Source of the DNA: Marinobacter psychrophilus
Lineage (GTDB): Bacteria; Pseudomonadota; Gammaproteobacteria; Pseudomonadales; Oleiphilaceae
Direction: 5' to 3'
DNA: 64,000 bases
Assembly: GCF_001043175.1 (NCBI RefSeq)
Contig: NZ_CP011494.1
Location: 1,488,001-1,552,000, forward strand
Positions within the stretch are counted from its first letter, which is position 1, and every line of letters starts with the position of its first letter. Shown in pieces: positions 1 through 8,478 of the stretch. The notes below the pieces were generated by a model. That model saw only the letters and a list, made by a program, of their open reading frames with translations, was not told the origin of the DNA and made no database searches. A program made the translations under genes and the position numbers.

Positions 1-2203
1 GGAGCTCATAGGAAACACGCTGGCCTTGGGTCATGCTGACAATGCGCTCGGCAACGATTTCATCAATTTTGCGGGCCGACAGGTTTGCGTTAGTCAGGGT
101 GTAGCGAAGCAGGTCAGCCGCCGGTCGTCCCAAGCGTACAAAACTCTTGGGGTAATTGAACAGTTCAATGTATAGGTGATTCCACACCACCAGCTCCTGC
201 TGATGATTCACCACCGACACGCCAAGGCTGAGGTTTTCAATGGCCGAATGCAGTAGCTCTCGGCTAAACGTCATCGCCTGTGAGGCCTCATCCACAATGC
301 TGACGACGTCTTCAATCTGCATGTCGCGACCGGTCAGGGTCGATTCCAAAACCACACGCGCGGTTGAACCGCCGATAATCGATGCTAACTGGCGCTCTAT
401 GTACTTCATAAAATGTGTTGTTGCCGGCCGCTGTGAGTAAAGGCGGATGGCATTGCGGCGCTCGTAATTGCGAAACACCGTTTCTGCGCGCTCGTCGCCC
501 ATGAAGCGATCAGCCAGAGCCTGCAGGTCGGAGGTCAGAATTTCACCCTGCCAGGTCTGCTGGTGAGGGGTTTCGCCGCGGCCGAGTGCGTCTTGAAAAT
601 AAGTGGCAATCTGTATTTTTTCACGTACTCGTTGGCGGGTCAGTAAAGACAGCACAATATAAATCGCGGTATTGGCCCCCAGACTCCAGATTATACCGTG
701 GCTAATTTGGTCCAAATCGGTACCAAACAACGCCGTGGGTCGGGTCCAGCTCATGCCCCAGAGACCTTGCTGAACAAGTGTGTCGTTGATCCAGCCGGTA
801 GATGCCAGTGCAGGCAGAAGCAGCGTGTAGAGCCATAGTATAAAGCCTATAAACAGACCCCATACCGCTCCGTTGTGGTTACCACCGCGCCAAACGATTC
901 CGCCTACCAACGCAGGTCCAAGTTGCGCCGCAGCAGCGAACGACAGTAACCCGAAGGCCGTTAAACTGGTGTCTTCGCCTGCCATCCGATAAAAGCCATA
1001 CGCTGTTAGTAAAACAGCGCAAATTGCGATGCGGCGGATGCTAAGTAGCAGGTAGCTCAGGTCTGCCTTGCGATTCATTCTGGGGCGAAAGAATTTCAAC
1101 AAAGCTGGCATGATGATTTCGTTGCTGACCATAGTGGCGACCGCAACTGAGCACACAATCACCATCGCCGCCGCTGCGGAGCCGCCCCCCAGAAACGCCA
1201 GTACTGCAAGCCAGGTATTGCCGGTCAGTATGGGCAACTGAAGCGTCATAATGTCAGGGTTGTAGTTGGCGCTATCCGGCACTAGCAAGCTGGCAGCTGC
1301 AATCGGCAGTACAAAAGCGCTAGCGATGATCAGATAAATAGGCATAGCCCAGCGCGCAGTCTCGAAATCGCGAGGATCGCTGTTTTCAACCACCATAACG
1401 TGGAACTGCCGCGGCAGGCAGACAATGGCTACCCCGGCGACAAGGGTTTGGGTAATAAACGCGGTCAGATTCAGGTTTTGGGTTGTCAGCACTCCGATGA
1501 TATCGGCCGCGGCCACTCGCTGTGTGAGATCGCCAAAACCATTGAAAAAACCAAACAGCACAAACAACCCAACCGCTGAAAACGCCACCAGTTTGATTAC
1601 AGATTCAAACGCAACGGCTTGAATCATGCCGCGGTGATGTTCTGTTGATTCCAGATGGCGGGTGCCAAATAAAATGGTAAACAGAGCCAGAGCCAACGTG
1701 ATGTACCAAGCTGAATCGCTCCAGGCGGCGTTACTGAGTTCCTGAACGCTGCCCTGGGGGCTGGACAGCACCGCAAAGCCCATGGCGATGGCTTTTAACT
1801 GCAAGGCGATGTAAGGCACGCTGCCGATTAGCGCGAAGACGGCTATCATCGCTGCTAATAACTGGGATTTTCCGTAGCGGGAAGCGATAAAGTCGGCTAT
1901 GGAGGTGCTGCTGTTGCGCTTGCTGATATGAATGATGCGGCGCAACAGCGGTGCAGCGAACACGAATACCAGTAACGGCCCAAGATAGATGGGCAAAAAT
2001 CCAAGACCTTCCTGGGTGGCGCGACCAACGGCTCCATAAAAGGTCCAGGAGGAAAAATACACGGCTAGAGACAGCGCGTAGATGTGAGTCCTGGCCAGGC
2101 GATGCCGGTATAGCCCCGGGTGGCGATCGCCTGCCCAAGCTACAAAAAATAGCAGTGAAATGTAGGTGATGGAGATCAGAACGAGCAGCCAGGCGCTTAT
2201 CAT
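1..2203 (-). CDS. CrbS/CbrA-like sensor kinase with SLC5 transporter domain, C-terminus outside window
   Basis: Read from the ATG at 2203-2201, the minus strand stays open in every stretch I translated down to base 1, giving about 734 residues. The first ~450 are a multi-span sodium:solute symporter (SLC5) module, starting MISAWLLVLISITYISLLFF. A STAC-like linker follows near residues 515-570 (LTRQRVREKIQIATYF, then a WQGEI motif). A PAS domain closes the visible part (VVNHQQELVVWN, then LGRPAADLLRY). The kinase domain must lie beyond base 1. This layout is that of CbrA (histidine/C:N sensing) and CrbS (acetate switch controlling acs in Vibrio and Pseudomonas). The nearby symporter favours CrbS, but that is inference, and no cognate regulator is visible here. 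Confidence 0.85.
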   Translation of the reverse strand, partial: MISAWLLVLISITYISLLFFVAWAGDRHPGLYRHRLARTHIYALSLAVYFSSWTFYGAVGRATQEGLGFLPIYLGPLLVFVFAAPLLRRIIHISKRNSSTSIADFIASRYGKSQLLAAMIAVFALIGSVPYIALQLKAIAMGFAVLSSPQGSVQELSNAAWSDSAWYITLALALFTILFGTRHLESTEHHRGMIQAVAFESVIKLVAFSAVGLFVLFGFFNGFGDLTQRVAAADIIGVLTTQNLNLTAFITQTLVAGVAIVCLPRQFHVMVVENSDPRDFETARWAMPIYLIIASAFVLPIAAASLLVPDSANYNPDIMTLQLPILTGNTWLAVLAFLGGGSAAAAMVIVCSVAVATMVSNEIIMPALLKFFRPRMNRKADLSYLLLSIRRIAICAVLLTAYGFYRMAGEDTSLTAFGLLSFAAAAQLGPALVGGIVWRGGNHNGAVWGLFIGFILWLYTLLLPALASTGWINDTLVQQGLWGMSWTRPTALFGTDLDQISHGIIWSLGANTAIYIVLSLLTRQRVREKIQIATYFQDALGRGETPHQQTWQGEILTSDLQALADRFMGDERAETVFRNYERRNAIRLYSQRPATTHFMKYIERQLASIIGGSTARVVLESTLTGRDMQIEDVVSIVDEASQAMTFSRELLHSAIENLSLGVSVVNHQQELVVWNHLYIELFNYPKSFVRLGRPAADLLRYTLTNANLSARKIDEIVAERIVSMTQGQRVSYEL

Positions 2204-2276
2204 AACGTTCGCTATTCCAGGGCAATGGGGCGCTTGCAGGCCGACATAGGCGCCAGCGTGACGTGCCCTCTATTCA

Positions 2277-2780
2277 TCAGCGGCATACGGTAATCAGTAA
2301 GCGGTCGTCCGGTGTCAGTATCTTCATGTTATCAAGGCTGGGGCGGCCATCTGAGGCAAGTGGCAACAGCTCACGATCGGTGCAATTGAGTACATGTACT
2401 CGGTGAGAAACGGAATCAGTCAGTTTTTGCTCGAAGCGGTAGAGGGTGAAAAGAACAACATTGTCGTCATTGGCGTTGCGCTGCACGCTGTTGATATCCA
2501 CCGTCGAGAACGCAGTGACATACGGAAAGGCAAAGCTCCAGGGGCGCCAGAGCACGGCTTGGCTTTCAGTATTGACCACGACCGCTTCCGAAGGCAGCTG
2601 TGCCTGTTTAAAGTCGTACCAGGTGTACTCGCCCTGAATCAGATAGGCCATCATGCCAGCCCCGGCAAAGACCGGAATAATCCACTTTGGCAGGCGTTGG
2701 CGGGTTAGGGAGCGAAGCGCTAATGCGATCCCTGCAGCACCTAGGCCGCAGACAACGGTCGCAACAAGTGTCCAAAACAT
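2277..2780 (-). CDS. Small membrane protein of unknown function between symporter and sensor kinase
   Basis: This 167-residue protein is not one I can name. Two hydrophobic segments occupy residues ~1-22 and ~33-50. A soluble tail of about 115 residues follows, probably periplasmic, with aromatic-rich stretches (EYTWYDFK, LWRPWSFAFPYV) and two cysteines, one near the C-terminus (LLITVCR). An AAGGA ribosome site lies just upstream of the ATG. It sits 73 bases before the SLC5-type sensor kinase and after the terminator of the symporter operon, so it may be co-transcribed with the kinase. A role as accessory to the sensor or transporter is only a guess from position. Confidence 0.75.
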   Translation of the reverse strand: MFWTLVATVVCGLGAAGIALALRSLTRQRLPKWIIPVFAGAGMMAYLIQGEYTWYDFKQAQLPSEAVVVNTESQAVLWRPWSFAFPYVTAFSTVDINSVQRNANDDNVVLFTLYRFEQKLTDSVSHRVHVLNCTDRELLPLASDGRPSLDNMKILTPDDRLLITVCR

Positions 2781-2790
2781 ATGGTTTTCC

Positions 2791-2830
2791 TTAAAAAAGA
2801 AACGGGCTCCTTTTTCAAGGAAGCCCGTTT
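2791..2830 (-). terminator. Rho-independent terminator of the symporter operon
   Basis: On the minus strand the arms at 2830-2817 and 2812-2800 pair over about 13 bp with one bulge around a 4-base loop. A run of T residues (complement of 2792-2798) follows. It lies ~45 bases after the symporter stop codon and just before the next minus-strand gene. Confidence 0.8.
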
Positions 2831-2875
2831 GGTTTCAATTGCTCAATGTTACCACTGATTTAGCAAAAGCTTGTG

Positions 2876-4642
2876 TTAGTGGCCTTGAGCTTCGCCCGCA
2901 CCGCGTGGGTAACGAACACTTTCCACCAGTTCCTGGATCTCGATGGGCGGCTCTTCAGTCGCGTAGGACAAACCGAAGGCTACCGTAAAGTTGACGACGG
3001 CACCAATCGCACCGATCGACAGTGGGGAAATCCCGAATACCCAGTTTGCCGGGATATCGGCCAGGTTGTTGGTGCCCGGGATGAACAACCATCCTTTGTA
3101 CACAAAGATGTACGTCAGGGTGAAGGCCAGACCGGCCAGCATACCGGCAATCGCGCCTTTGTTGTTCACTCGCTTGGAGAAGATCCCCATCATCAGAGCC
3201 GGAAAGAGTGACGCAGCTGCGATACCGAAAGCCAGTGCCACGACCTGAGCGGCGAACCCGGGAGGGTTGGCTCCCAGGTAGGTGGCCACAACTATGGCAA
3301 CCGCCATGGATATCCTCGCGGCCAGCAACTCTCCCTTATCCGTAATGCCGGGGTTGATTGATCCCTTTATCAGGTCGTGACTGACGGCCGAGGATATCGC
3401 CAGCAACAGTCCCGCCGCTGTTGACAGTGCCGCTGCTAGACCACCCGCGGCGATCAATCCGATGACCCAGCCGGGCAGGTTGGCAATCTCGGGGTTGGCC
3501 AGTACCAGAATGTCCCGGTTCACCTCCAATTCGTTACCATTCCAGCCACGGGATTGAGCGGTTTCTTCAAACGCCGGAGTGTCGTTGTAAAGCTGAATCC
3601 GGCCGTCCTGGTTCTTGTCTTCATAAGTGATCAGACCGGTCACTTCCCATGACTTGACCCATTGCGGACGGTTATCGTACTCGATAGGAGCAGCCGCTGT
3701 TCCATCAGGGTAGATGGCGGTCATCAGGTTCAGTCTGGCCATGGAGGCTACGGCCGGTGCAGTCAGGTAGAGCAGGGCAATGAACACCAATGCCCAGCCA
3801 GCAGACCAGCGTGCATCGGCAACCTTCGGAACTGTAAAGAAGCGAATGATGACGTGTGGCAGACCGGCCGTACCGATCATCAGTGTCAGGGTAAACAGAA
3901 CCATGTTCAGCTTGTTGTCCACGTCTGCCGTGTACTCGTTGAAGCCAAGGTCGGTGATGACCTGATTCAGCTTGGTGAGAATCGGCAGCCCCGAGTCAAT
4001 GTGGGTGGAGAACAGGCCCAGTGCCGGTATAGGGTTACCGGTCAGTTCCAGCGAGATAAACACCGCGGGGATGGTGTAGGCCATAATCAGAACGCAGTAT
4101 TGAGCCACCTGAGTGTAGGTGATGCCCTTCATGCCGCCCAAAACAGAGTAGCTGAAAATAACCACCGCTGCGATCATCAGACCGGTTGTAGAATCTACTT
4201 CGAGGAAGCGGGAAAAGGCCACGCCAGCACCGGCCATCTGGCCGATAACATAGGTCAGAGAGGCCACGATCAGGCAGACAACGGCGACGAGGCGCGCTTT
4301 GTTACTGTAGAAACGGTCACCGATGAACTCGGGCACAGTGAACTTGCCAAACTTCCTCAGGTAAGGAGCGAGCAGCATGGCAAGCAGCACATAGCCGCCC
4401 GTCCAACCCATCAGGAAGGTGGAGTTGGCGTAACCACCCGCGGCGATCAGGCCCGCCATGGAGATAAAAGACGCCGCTGACATCCAGTCTGCACCTATCG
4501 CCATACCATTGGTGATTGGGTGAATCCCGCCACCGGCAACGTAGAAGTCGCTTGTGCTTCCGGCTCTTGCCCAGATAGCAATGACGATGTAGAGGAGGAA
4601 GGAACCCCCTACGAAGATAATGTTAATCGCAAATTGGCTCAT
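2876..4642 (-). CDS. Sodium:solute symporter, VC_2705 / ActP-like family
   Basis: The 588-residue protein is a polytopic SLC5-family carrier with about 13 membrane segments, beginning MSQFAINIIFVGGSFLLYIV. Family landmarks include GADWMSAASFISMAG near residue 50 and AAGGLAAALSTAAGLLLAIS near 400. It pairs with the DUF4212 small subunit 5 bases upstream, the usual two-gene arrangement for this family, and probably imports acetate or another short carboxylate with sodium. A large extramembrane loop near residues 340-350 carries an EF-hand-like element (DKNQDGRI). The start is the ATG right after the DUF4212 stop. A terminator follows. The substrate is inferred from family and neighbours. Confidence 0.9.
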   Translation of the reverse strand: MSQFAINIIFVGGSFLLYIVIAIWARAGSTSDFYVAGGGIHPITNGMAIGADWMSAASFISMAGLIAAGGYANSTFLMGWTGGYVLLAMLLAPYLRKFGKFTVPEFIGDRFYSNKARLVAVVCLIVASLTYVIGQMAGAGVAFSRFLEVDSTTGLMIAAVVIFSYSVLGGMKGITYTQVAQYCVLIMAYTIPAVFISLELTGNPIPALGLFSTHIDSGLPILTKLNQVITDLGFNEYTADVDNKLNMVLFTLTLMIGTAGLPHVIIRFFTVPKVADARWSAGWALVFIALLYLTAPAVASMARLNLMTAIYPDGTAAAPIEYDNRPQWVKSWEVTGLITYEDKNQDGRIQLYNDTPAFEETAQSRGWNGNELEVNRDILVLANPEIANLPGWVIGLIAAGGLAAALSTAAGLLLAISSAVSHDLIKGSINPGITDKGELLAARISMAVAIVVATYLGANPPGFAAQVVALAFGIAAASLFPALMMGIFSKRVNNKGAIAGMLAGLAFTLTYIFVYKGWLFIPGTNNLADIPANWVFGISPLSIGAIGAVVNFTVAFGLSYATEEPPIEIQELVESVRYPRGAGEAQGH

Positions 4643-4647
4643 TGTTA

Positions 4648-4911
4648 TTATTCCTCGCCTACGCCGAATTTTTCGTCAATCTTGTTCATGCGCCAGGCAT
4701 AGAAAAAGATTAAAACGATAAAGGTGAGAATGGATCCTTGTTGGGCAAACCAGAAGCCAAGATCGGTTCCGCCAACCGCGATGCCAGATAGCATGGGGCG
4801 AAGCAGAATGCCAAAACCGTATGAAACCAAAGCCCATATAATAAGGCTTCCGTAAATCAGGCGGAGGTTCGCCTTCCAGTACTGCTCAGCGTTTTCGCTA
4901 TGACCTGACAT
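4648..4911 (-). CDS. DUF4212 small subunit of sodium:solute symporter
   Basis: This 87-residue protein has two transmembrane segments (LIYGSLIIWALVSYGFGILL and ILTFIVLIFFYAWRMNK) separated by an amphipathic stretch with GTDLGFWFAQQGS. These features are typical of DUF4212 proteins, which are encoded immediately before VC_2705-type symporters. An AGGAG ribosome site precedes the ATG. The ~180 bases upstream probably hold the operon promoter, but I could not fix its position. It is likely an accessory or stabilising subunit of the carrier encoded next. Confidence 0.9.
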   Translation of the reverse strand: MSGHSENAEQYWKANLRLIYGSLIIWALVSYGFGILLRPMLSGIAVGGTDLGFWFAQQGSILTFIVLIFFYAWRMNKIDEKFGVGEE

Positions 4912-5094
4912 AGAGTACTCCTGTTATTATTGTGGAGTTTGCGGTGTTACCGTATTGACTTTGCTGTAATGCGATCATTAGTGATATTGGCAAAAGGTCT
5001 AAAATTCTGAATTTTGACGGGTTTACGGTTGAAATTTGAGAGCTGGCGCAAACGCTTCAGCTCAATATTCGCCGTGGCTTCGCAAAGGGCACTG

Positions 5095-5793
5095 CTAAAG
5101 CCGTTGTATATTTCTCAGGTGGCGCTGATAACGCAATTTGTCGCTGAGTTGGGCCAGGGTGTGAATGCCCTGCTGTGCCGCTTTGTTGAGAGCAATCAAC
5201 GTGAGTTCGGCGGTGACCATAGCGTCAGCTGCCGCTTGATGACGGTTACTGGCCTGCAAGCCGAAGGTGTCAGCCCAGTTGTCCAAGCCCTTGCCCTGCT
5301 CATTGGCTCTTGGAAAGAAGGTAGGCATTAGCTCTGCAACATCGAGCCAGACGTGATTTTCGCCGTAGCCGAGCTCCGCGCGCAGGGTTTTCTCAAGAAA
5401 CTTCTGATCAAACGCCGAGTGATAGGCCAGAATAGGGTCGCCATTCATCCAGTCCAAAAGGTGCAGCAGAGCATCTTCGGTTTCGTAGCCGTCGGTCAGT
5501 GCTTCGGGCCCAATACCGTGAATCAGTACGGTTTTACGGATATCCAGCTCTGGCCGGCGCAGTATCAGGTCAAACTGGTCGTCAAGCGGTATGGAATTGT
5601 TATTAATGGCTACGGCGCCTATGGCGATCACCTGATCTTTGGCTGGGTTCAGTCCTGTGGTTTCCAGATCGAGCACGATTAACCGCGAGGTCATCAATAG
5701 CTGTTTGCCAATCGTTTTGGGGTTCGGCAGGTTGGCGGTGTCTATACCGCCACGCTTTTTGCGTTCCAGCCACTGTTTCAGAAAGTCGATCAT
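5095..5793 (-). CDS. DEDD-family 3'-5' exonuclease (DnaQ/PolC epsilon-like)
   Basis: The 232-residue protein has an exonuclease fold from about residue 36. The ExoI motif LDLETTGLNP gives Asp and Glu ligands. ExoII lies around YHSAFDQKFLE, and the C-terminal ExoIII region is NRHQAAADAMVTAEL, a DEDDh arrangement with His before Asp. The gene follows the DUF294 nucleotidyltransferase gene by 15 bases on the same strand, so the two are very probably one transcript. It is not the replicative DnaQ by context. The substrate may be DNA, RNA or a small oligonucleotide. The pairing suggests it acts on a product or target of its neighbour, but that is inference. Confidence 0.85.
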   Translation of the reverse strand: MIDFLKQWLERKKRGGIDTANLPNPKTIGKQLLMTSRLIVLDLETTGLNPAKDQVIAIGAVAINNNSIPLDDQFDLILRRPELDIRKTVLIHGIGPEALTDGYETEDALLHLLDWMNGDPILAYHSAFDQKFLEKTLRAELGYGENHVWLDVAELMPTFFPRANEQGKGLDNWADTFGLQASNRHQAAADAMVTAELTLIALNKAAQQGIHTLAQLSDKLRYQRHLRNIQRL

Positions 5794-5808
5794 GTTCAGG
5801 CCCCGGGG

Positions 5809-7725
5809 CTAGAGCTGGTAGGCCAGTTCCAGCTTCTGTTGCAGGCGCTGGGCCTGGCGGAAAGATTCGCGGAGTATTCGGCGGTCCAGCGGGTTCAAGT
5901 CATCTGGATCAATGTAGTTGGTTAGCGGTTCTTTGTTTTCGAGCATTTCATTGTGTGCCCGCATACGGATGGCCTGTATCAGGCTGTAGGCTTCTTTCCA
6001 GGCGTTGGCATCTTTTGCGTCGAACACTCCTTTGCGAGCCAGTTCATCCATCCGCTCCAGGGTATTCGCAGCCCCTACACCGTTAGCCAAGGCGAACACC
6101 CGCACGGTTTCAACGAAGGGTGCCAGGCCCTGACGTTTGAGATCTAACGCGTGTTTTTTACCATCGCTGACATAGCGAAAACTGCGGAACATGGTCAGTG
6201 GCGGCTTACGGGTAAAAGCGTTGCCCGCTAGCATCTTCTGGAATAGCGGATTGTTGCCGATACGCTTCAGAACTGTTTGGAATAGCTCGTGCAATGGTTC
6301 GCTGGGGCCAAAAACCGCGCGCATGTCGAGGAATATAGACGAATATACCAGGTTCTGCGGTGTCGAAGCATCGATAAAGTGCACGAACCAGCGGTCCCAT
6401 TCGGCGCCGCTCAAGCACAGTTTTGGATTGCTGGCCATAATATTGCCCTTACACAGAGTGAACCCACATTCCGCCAGCTCGTCGTTCACGATGCGCGCGA
6501 ACGGCAGCAGTTTCTCCCGTACTTGATCTTCCGTCATACCTTTCGGCGTGGTAAACAATATGCCGTTGTCCTGATCGGTCAACAGAGTCTGCTCCTGGCG
6601 ACCCTCGCTGCCGAACGTCAGCCAGGTGAACGGTATGCCGGGATCGTTTTTGGCGATGTTCAGTTCTAATACACGGCGCACGGTGACGTCGTTCAAGGTC
6701 GTGATGATTTTCACGATCTGGCCGGAATCGGCGCCGTGGGCCAGCATCGAATCAACCAGGTGCGAAACATCCGCGCGCAGGCTAACCAATGTGCGCAGGT
6801 GAGTTGCGGTGCCGATGGTGCGGGCTAGATTGACCAGGTCTACCCGCTGCAGTGCAAACAAATCCCGTTCTGATACAACGCCAATTAATCTGTTCTCGTC
6901 GTCTACCACACAAATGTGGGCAAAGTGATGCTCCGCCATTAGCATGGCGGCTGCAAAGGCGTTTTCTTTGGCTAACAATGAGCAGGGGTTCGGTGTCATA
7001 ACGTGCCGAATCGGGGCGCTCAGGGGGGCTTTTTCTTCGGCAATCAGTGTGCGCAAGTCGCGCAATGTGAAAATGCCCACCGGATGTCGGTTGTCGTCGG
7101 TGATCACAATACTGCCTACGTTGCTTTCGTGCATACGCGCCACAGCTTTGTGCACGGGCAAGTCGGGCGTGCACACAATGGGATTACGTAGGGCAAAGCG
7201 TTCCAGCGGGGAATCTAACGTAAAATTCGAACCAATCGATGCCATGGCGCCGGACTGTATGCGTTGATTCACCTGATCGAGAAGGCTGCTAACGCCGCGC
7301 AGGCAAAAGTCGCGGAATGTATCGCTTTGAGTAAACAGGATGACAAAATCTTCATGTTCAATGTTCAGGCAAAATGTGTCGCCCACCGATCGGTGCAGCG
7401 TGCGAGTAGGCCGCTCACCCACAAGTGCTGCCAGTGGAAAACAGTCCCCCAGGCCAATCTCGAAAGTGGTTTCGGTGCGATCGTCCCTACTATTCAGTCT
7501 CTCGCCACGAATCCGCCCCTGCTTTACAACGTAAAATTGGTTAGCAACGCCATCGTCTGCAGACAAAACCACCTCGTCATTAGCGTAAAAACGTAGGGTA
7601 GAATGCTCTGCAAAGTGCGCTAGATGATTTTCATCCATATTAGAGAAAGGTGGATGATTTTGTAGAAAAGCCATAATGGCCCGGGTATTTTGTGGGCGAT
7701 TCTGGTCTTGAGAGGCTGCTGCCAT
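5809..7725 (-). CDS. cNMP-binding / CBS / DUF294 putative nucleotidyltransferase
   Basis: Domains in order are a cyclic-nucleotide-binding beta-roll (residues ~25-140), two CBS repeats (~165-295; VGIFTLRDLRTLI and IGVVSERDLFAL), a GlnD-like nucleotidyltransferase core near 370 (FGSEGRQEQ followed by LTDQDNG, supplying the acidic pair), and a helical substrate-binding tail. The ATG at 7725 gives 638 residues. A GTG at 7737 would add four. Neither has a strong ribosome site. Such proteins often neighbour acetate or C4 uptake genes and a DEDD exonuclease, as here. Sensing of adenine nucleotides and transfer of a nucleotide to an unknown target are inferred from domains only. Confidence 0.85.
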   Translation of the reverse strand: MAAASQDQNRPQNTRAIMAFLQNHPPFSNMDENHLAHFAEHSTLRFYANDEVVLSADDGVANQFYVVKQGRIRGERLNSRDDRTETTFEIGLGDCFPLAALVGERPTRTLHRSVGDTFCLNIEHEDFVILFTQSDTFRDFCLRGVSSLLDQVNQRIQSGAMASIGSNFTLDSPLERFALRNPIVCTPDLPVHKAVARMHESNVGSIVITDDNRHPVGIFTLRDLRTLIAEEKAPLSAPIRHVMTPNPCSLLAKENAFAAAMLMAEHHFAHICVVDDENRLIGVVSERDLFALQRVDLVNLARTIGTATHLRTLVSLRADVSHLVDSMLAHGADSGQIVKIITTLNDVTVRRVLELNIAKNDPGIPFTWLTFGSEGRQEQTLLTDQDNGILFTTPKGMTEDQVREKLLPFARIVNDELAECGFTLCKGNIMASNPKLCLSGAEWDRWFVHFIDASTPQNLVYSSIFLDMRAVFGPSEPLHELFQTVLKRIGNNPLFQKMLAGNAFTRKPPLTMFRSFRYVSDGKKHALDLKRQGLAPFVETVRVFALANGVGAANTLERMDELARKGVFDAKDANAWKEAYSLIQAIRMRAHNEMLENKEPLTNYIDPDDLNPLDRRILRESFRQAQRLQQKLELAYQL

Positions 7726-7820
7726 AGTCGGTTTCACTTTGTCGACGACGGGTGAATTTAGTTACAGTCAATTGCAGGCGCCGCCGGATTACTTTATGGC
7801 ATCGCAGGCCAGTGGTAAAG

Positions 7821-7849
7821 TTCACCGCATTAGGAACCATTGATAATAT
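7821..7849 (+). promoter_or_regulatory. Possible sigma70 promoter abutting the smr start
   Basis: TTCACC (7821-7826) and TAATAT (7844-7849) are separated by exactly 17 bases. The predicted transcript would start at or next to the ATG at 7854, implying a leaderless or nearly leaderless message. The alternative is that the promoter is fortuitous. Confidence 0.3.
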
Positions 7850-7853
7850 TGTC

Positions 7854-8438
7854 ATGACTACCAAAGAAGATCGACTGCGTTTTCTCGCTGAAATGGGCGA
7901 TGTGAAACGTATAAAACGGCCAAACAAAGCCGATGTTGTGGTGCCTCGCGAGTTGACCCCGGGCCACCTGGAGCGCCAGCGGGCGGCCATCGCGTTACCG
8001 CTGAAAGACACCAATCCGCTCACGGCAGACATGGTTGAGCCTTTGACCGCTCAGGATATTCTGAGCTGGAAGCGCCCCGGCGTTCAGAACGGTGTGTTTC
8101 GCAAACTGCGTCTGGGTTACTACCCCAGCGAAGCCAAGCTGGACTTGCACGGAATGACGGTAGACGAAGCCCGGCGCCAGGTGTTTGGCTTTGTTAATGA
8201 CTGCATGCGCTATGATCTGCGCACCGCAACGATTATGCACGGTAAAGGCGAACGCAACCGCGACGGTATCGCTTGGCTTAAAAGTTACCTTGCCAAGTGG
8301 TTACCGGAATTGGAGCCGGTGCTGGCGTTTCATACAACGCAAAAGCACCACGGCAGCACCGGCGCCATTTACGTTATGATTCGCAAGAGCGATCGCGAAA
8401 AACAGAATAACAGGGAAGCTCACGACCGGCGTGATTAA
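7854..8438 (+). CDS. Smr/MutS-family endonuclease (SmrA-like)
   Basis: The 194-residue protein has a basic N-terminal half and a C-terminal Smr domain with the two signature elements: LDLHGMTVDEAR near residue 100 and IMHGKGERNRDG near 128. Smr domains nick DNA or RNA structures, and some act on stalled-ribosome mRNA. An upstream in-frame ATG at 7752 would add 34 arginine-rich residues of unlikely composition, so the internal ATG (MTTKEDRLRFLAEMG) is preferred. The gene diverges from the DUF294 gene across ~130 bases. Its exact substrate cannot be read from sequence. Confidence 0.85.
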   Translation: MTTKEDRLRFLAEMGDVKRIKRPNKADVVVPRELTPGHLERQRAAIALPLKDTNPLTADMVEPLTAQDILSWKRPGVQNGVFRKLRLGYYPSEAKLDLHGMTVDEARRQVFGFVNDCMRYDLRTATIMHGKGERNRDGIAWLKSYLAKWLPELEPVLAFHTTQKHHGSTGAIYVMIRKSDREKQNNREAHDRRD

Positions 8439-8478
8439 GCGTCGCCGATGGCAATCCAACTATAAATCGGAGAAGTGT

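Noticed and set aside
1731..2225. 164-residue minus-strand frame at the start of the sensor kinase
   Set aside because: The neighbouring frame from 2203 gives a continuous SLC5 membrane protein. This frame is arginine/histidine-rich with no family features.
3662..4480. 272-residue open frame antisense to the symporter gene
   Set aside because: It lies wholly opposite a clear SLC5 symporter, has low-complexity His/Gln-rich composition and no ribosome site. It is a codon-bias shadow.
5038..5064. Terminator after the DEDD exonuclease gene
   Set aside because: A GAGCTG/CAGCTC hairpin exists on the minus strand, but the tail has only a weak T-rich run, so the evidence is too thin.
7752..7853. 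Upstream extension of the Smr protein
   Set aside because: The added residues are rich in Arg and Trp, are unlike Smr N-termini, and lie over the likely promoter region. The ATG at 7854 is more credible.
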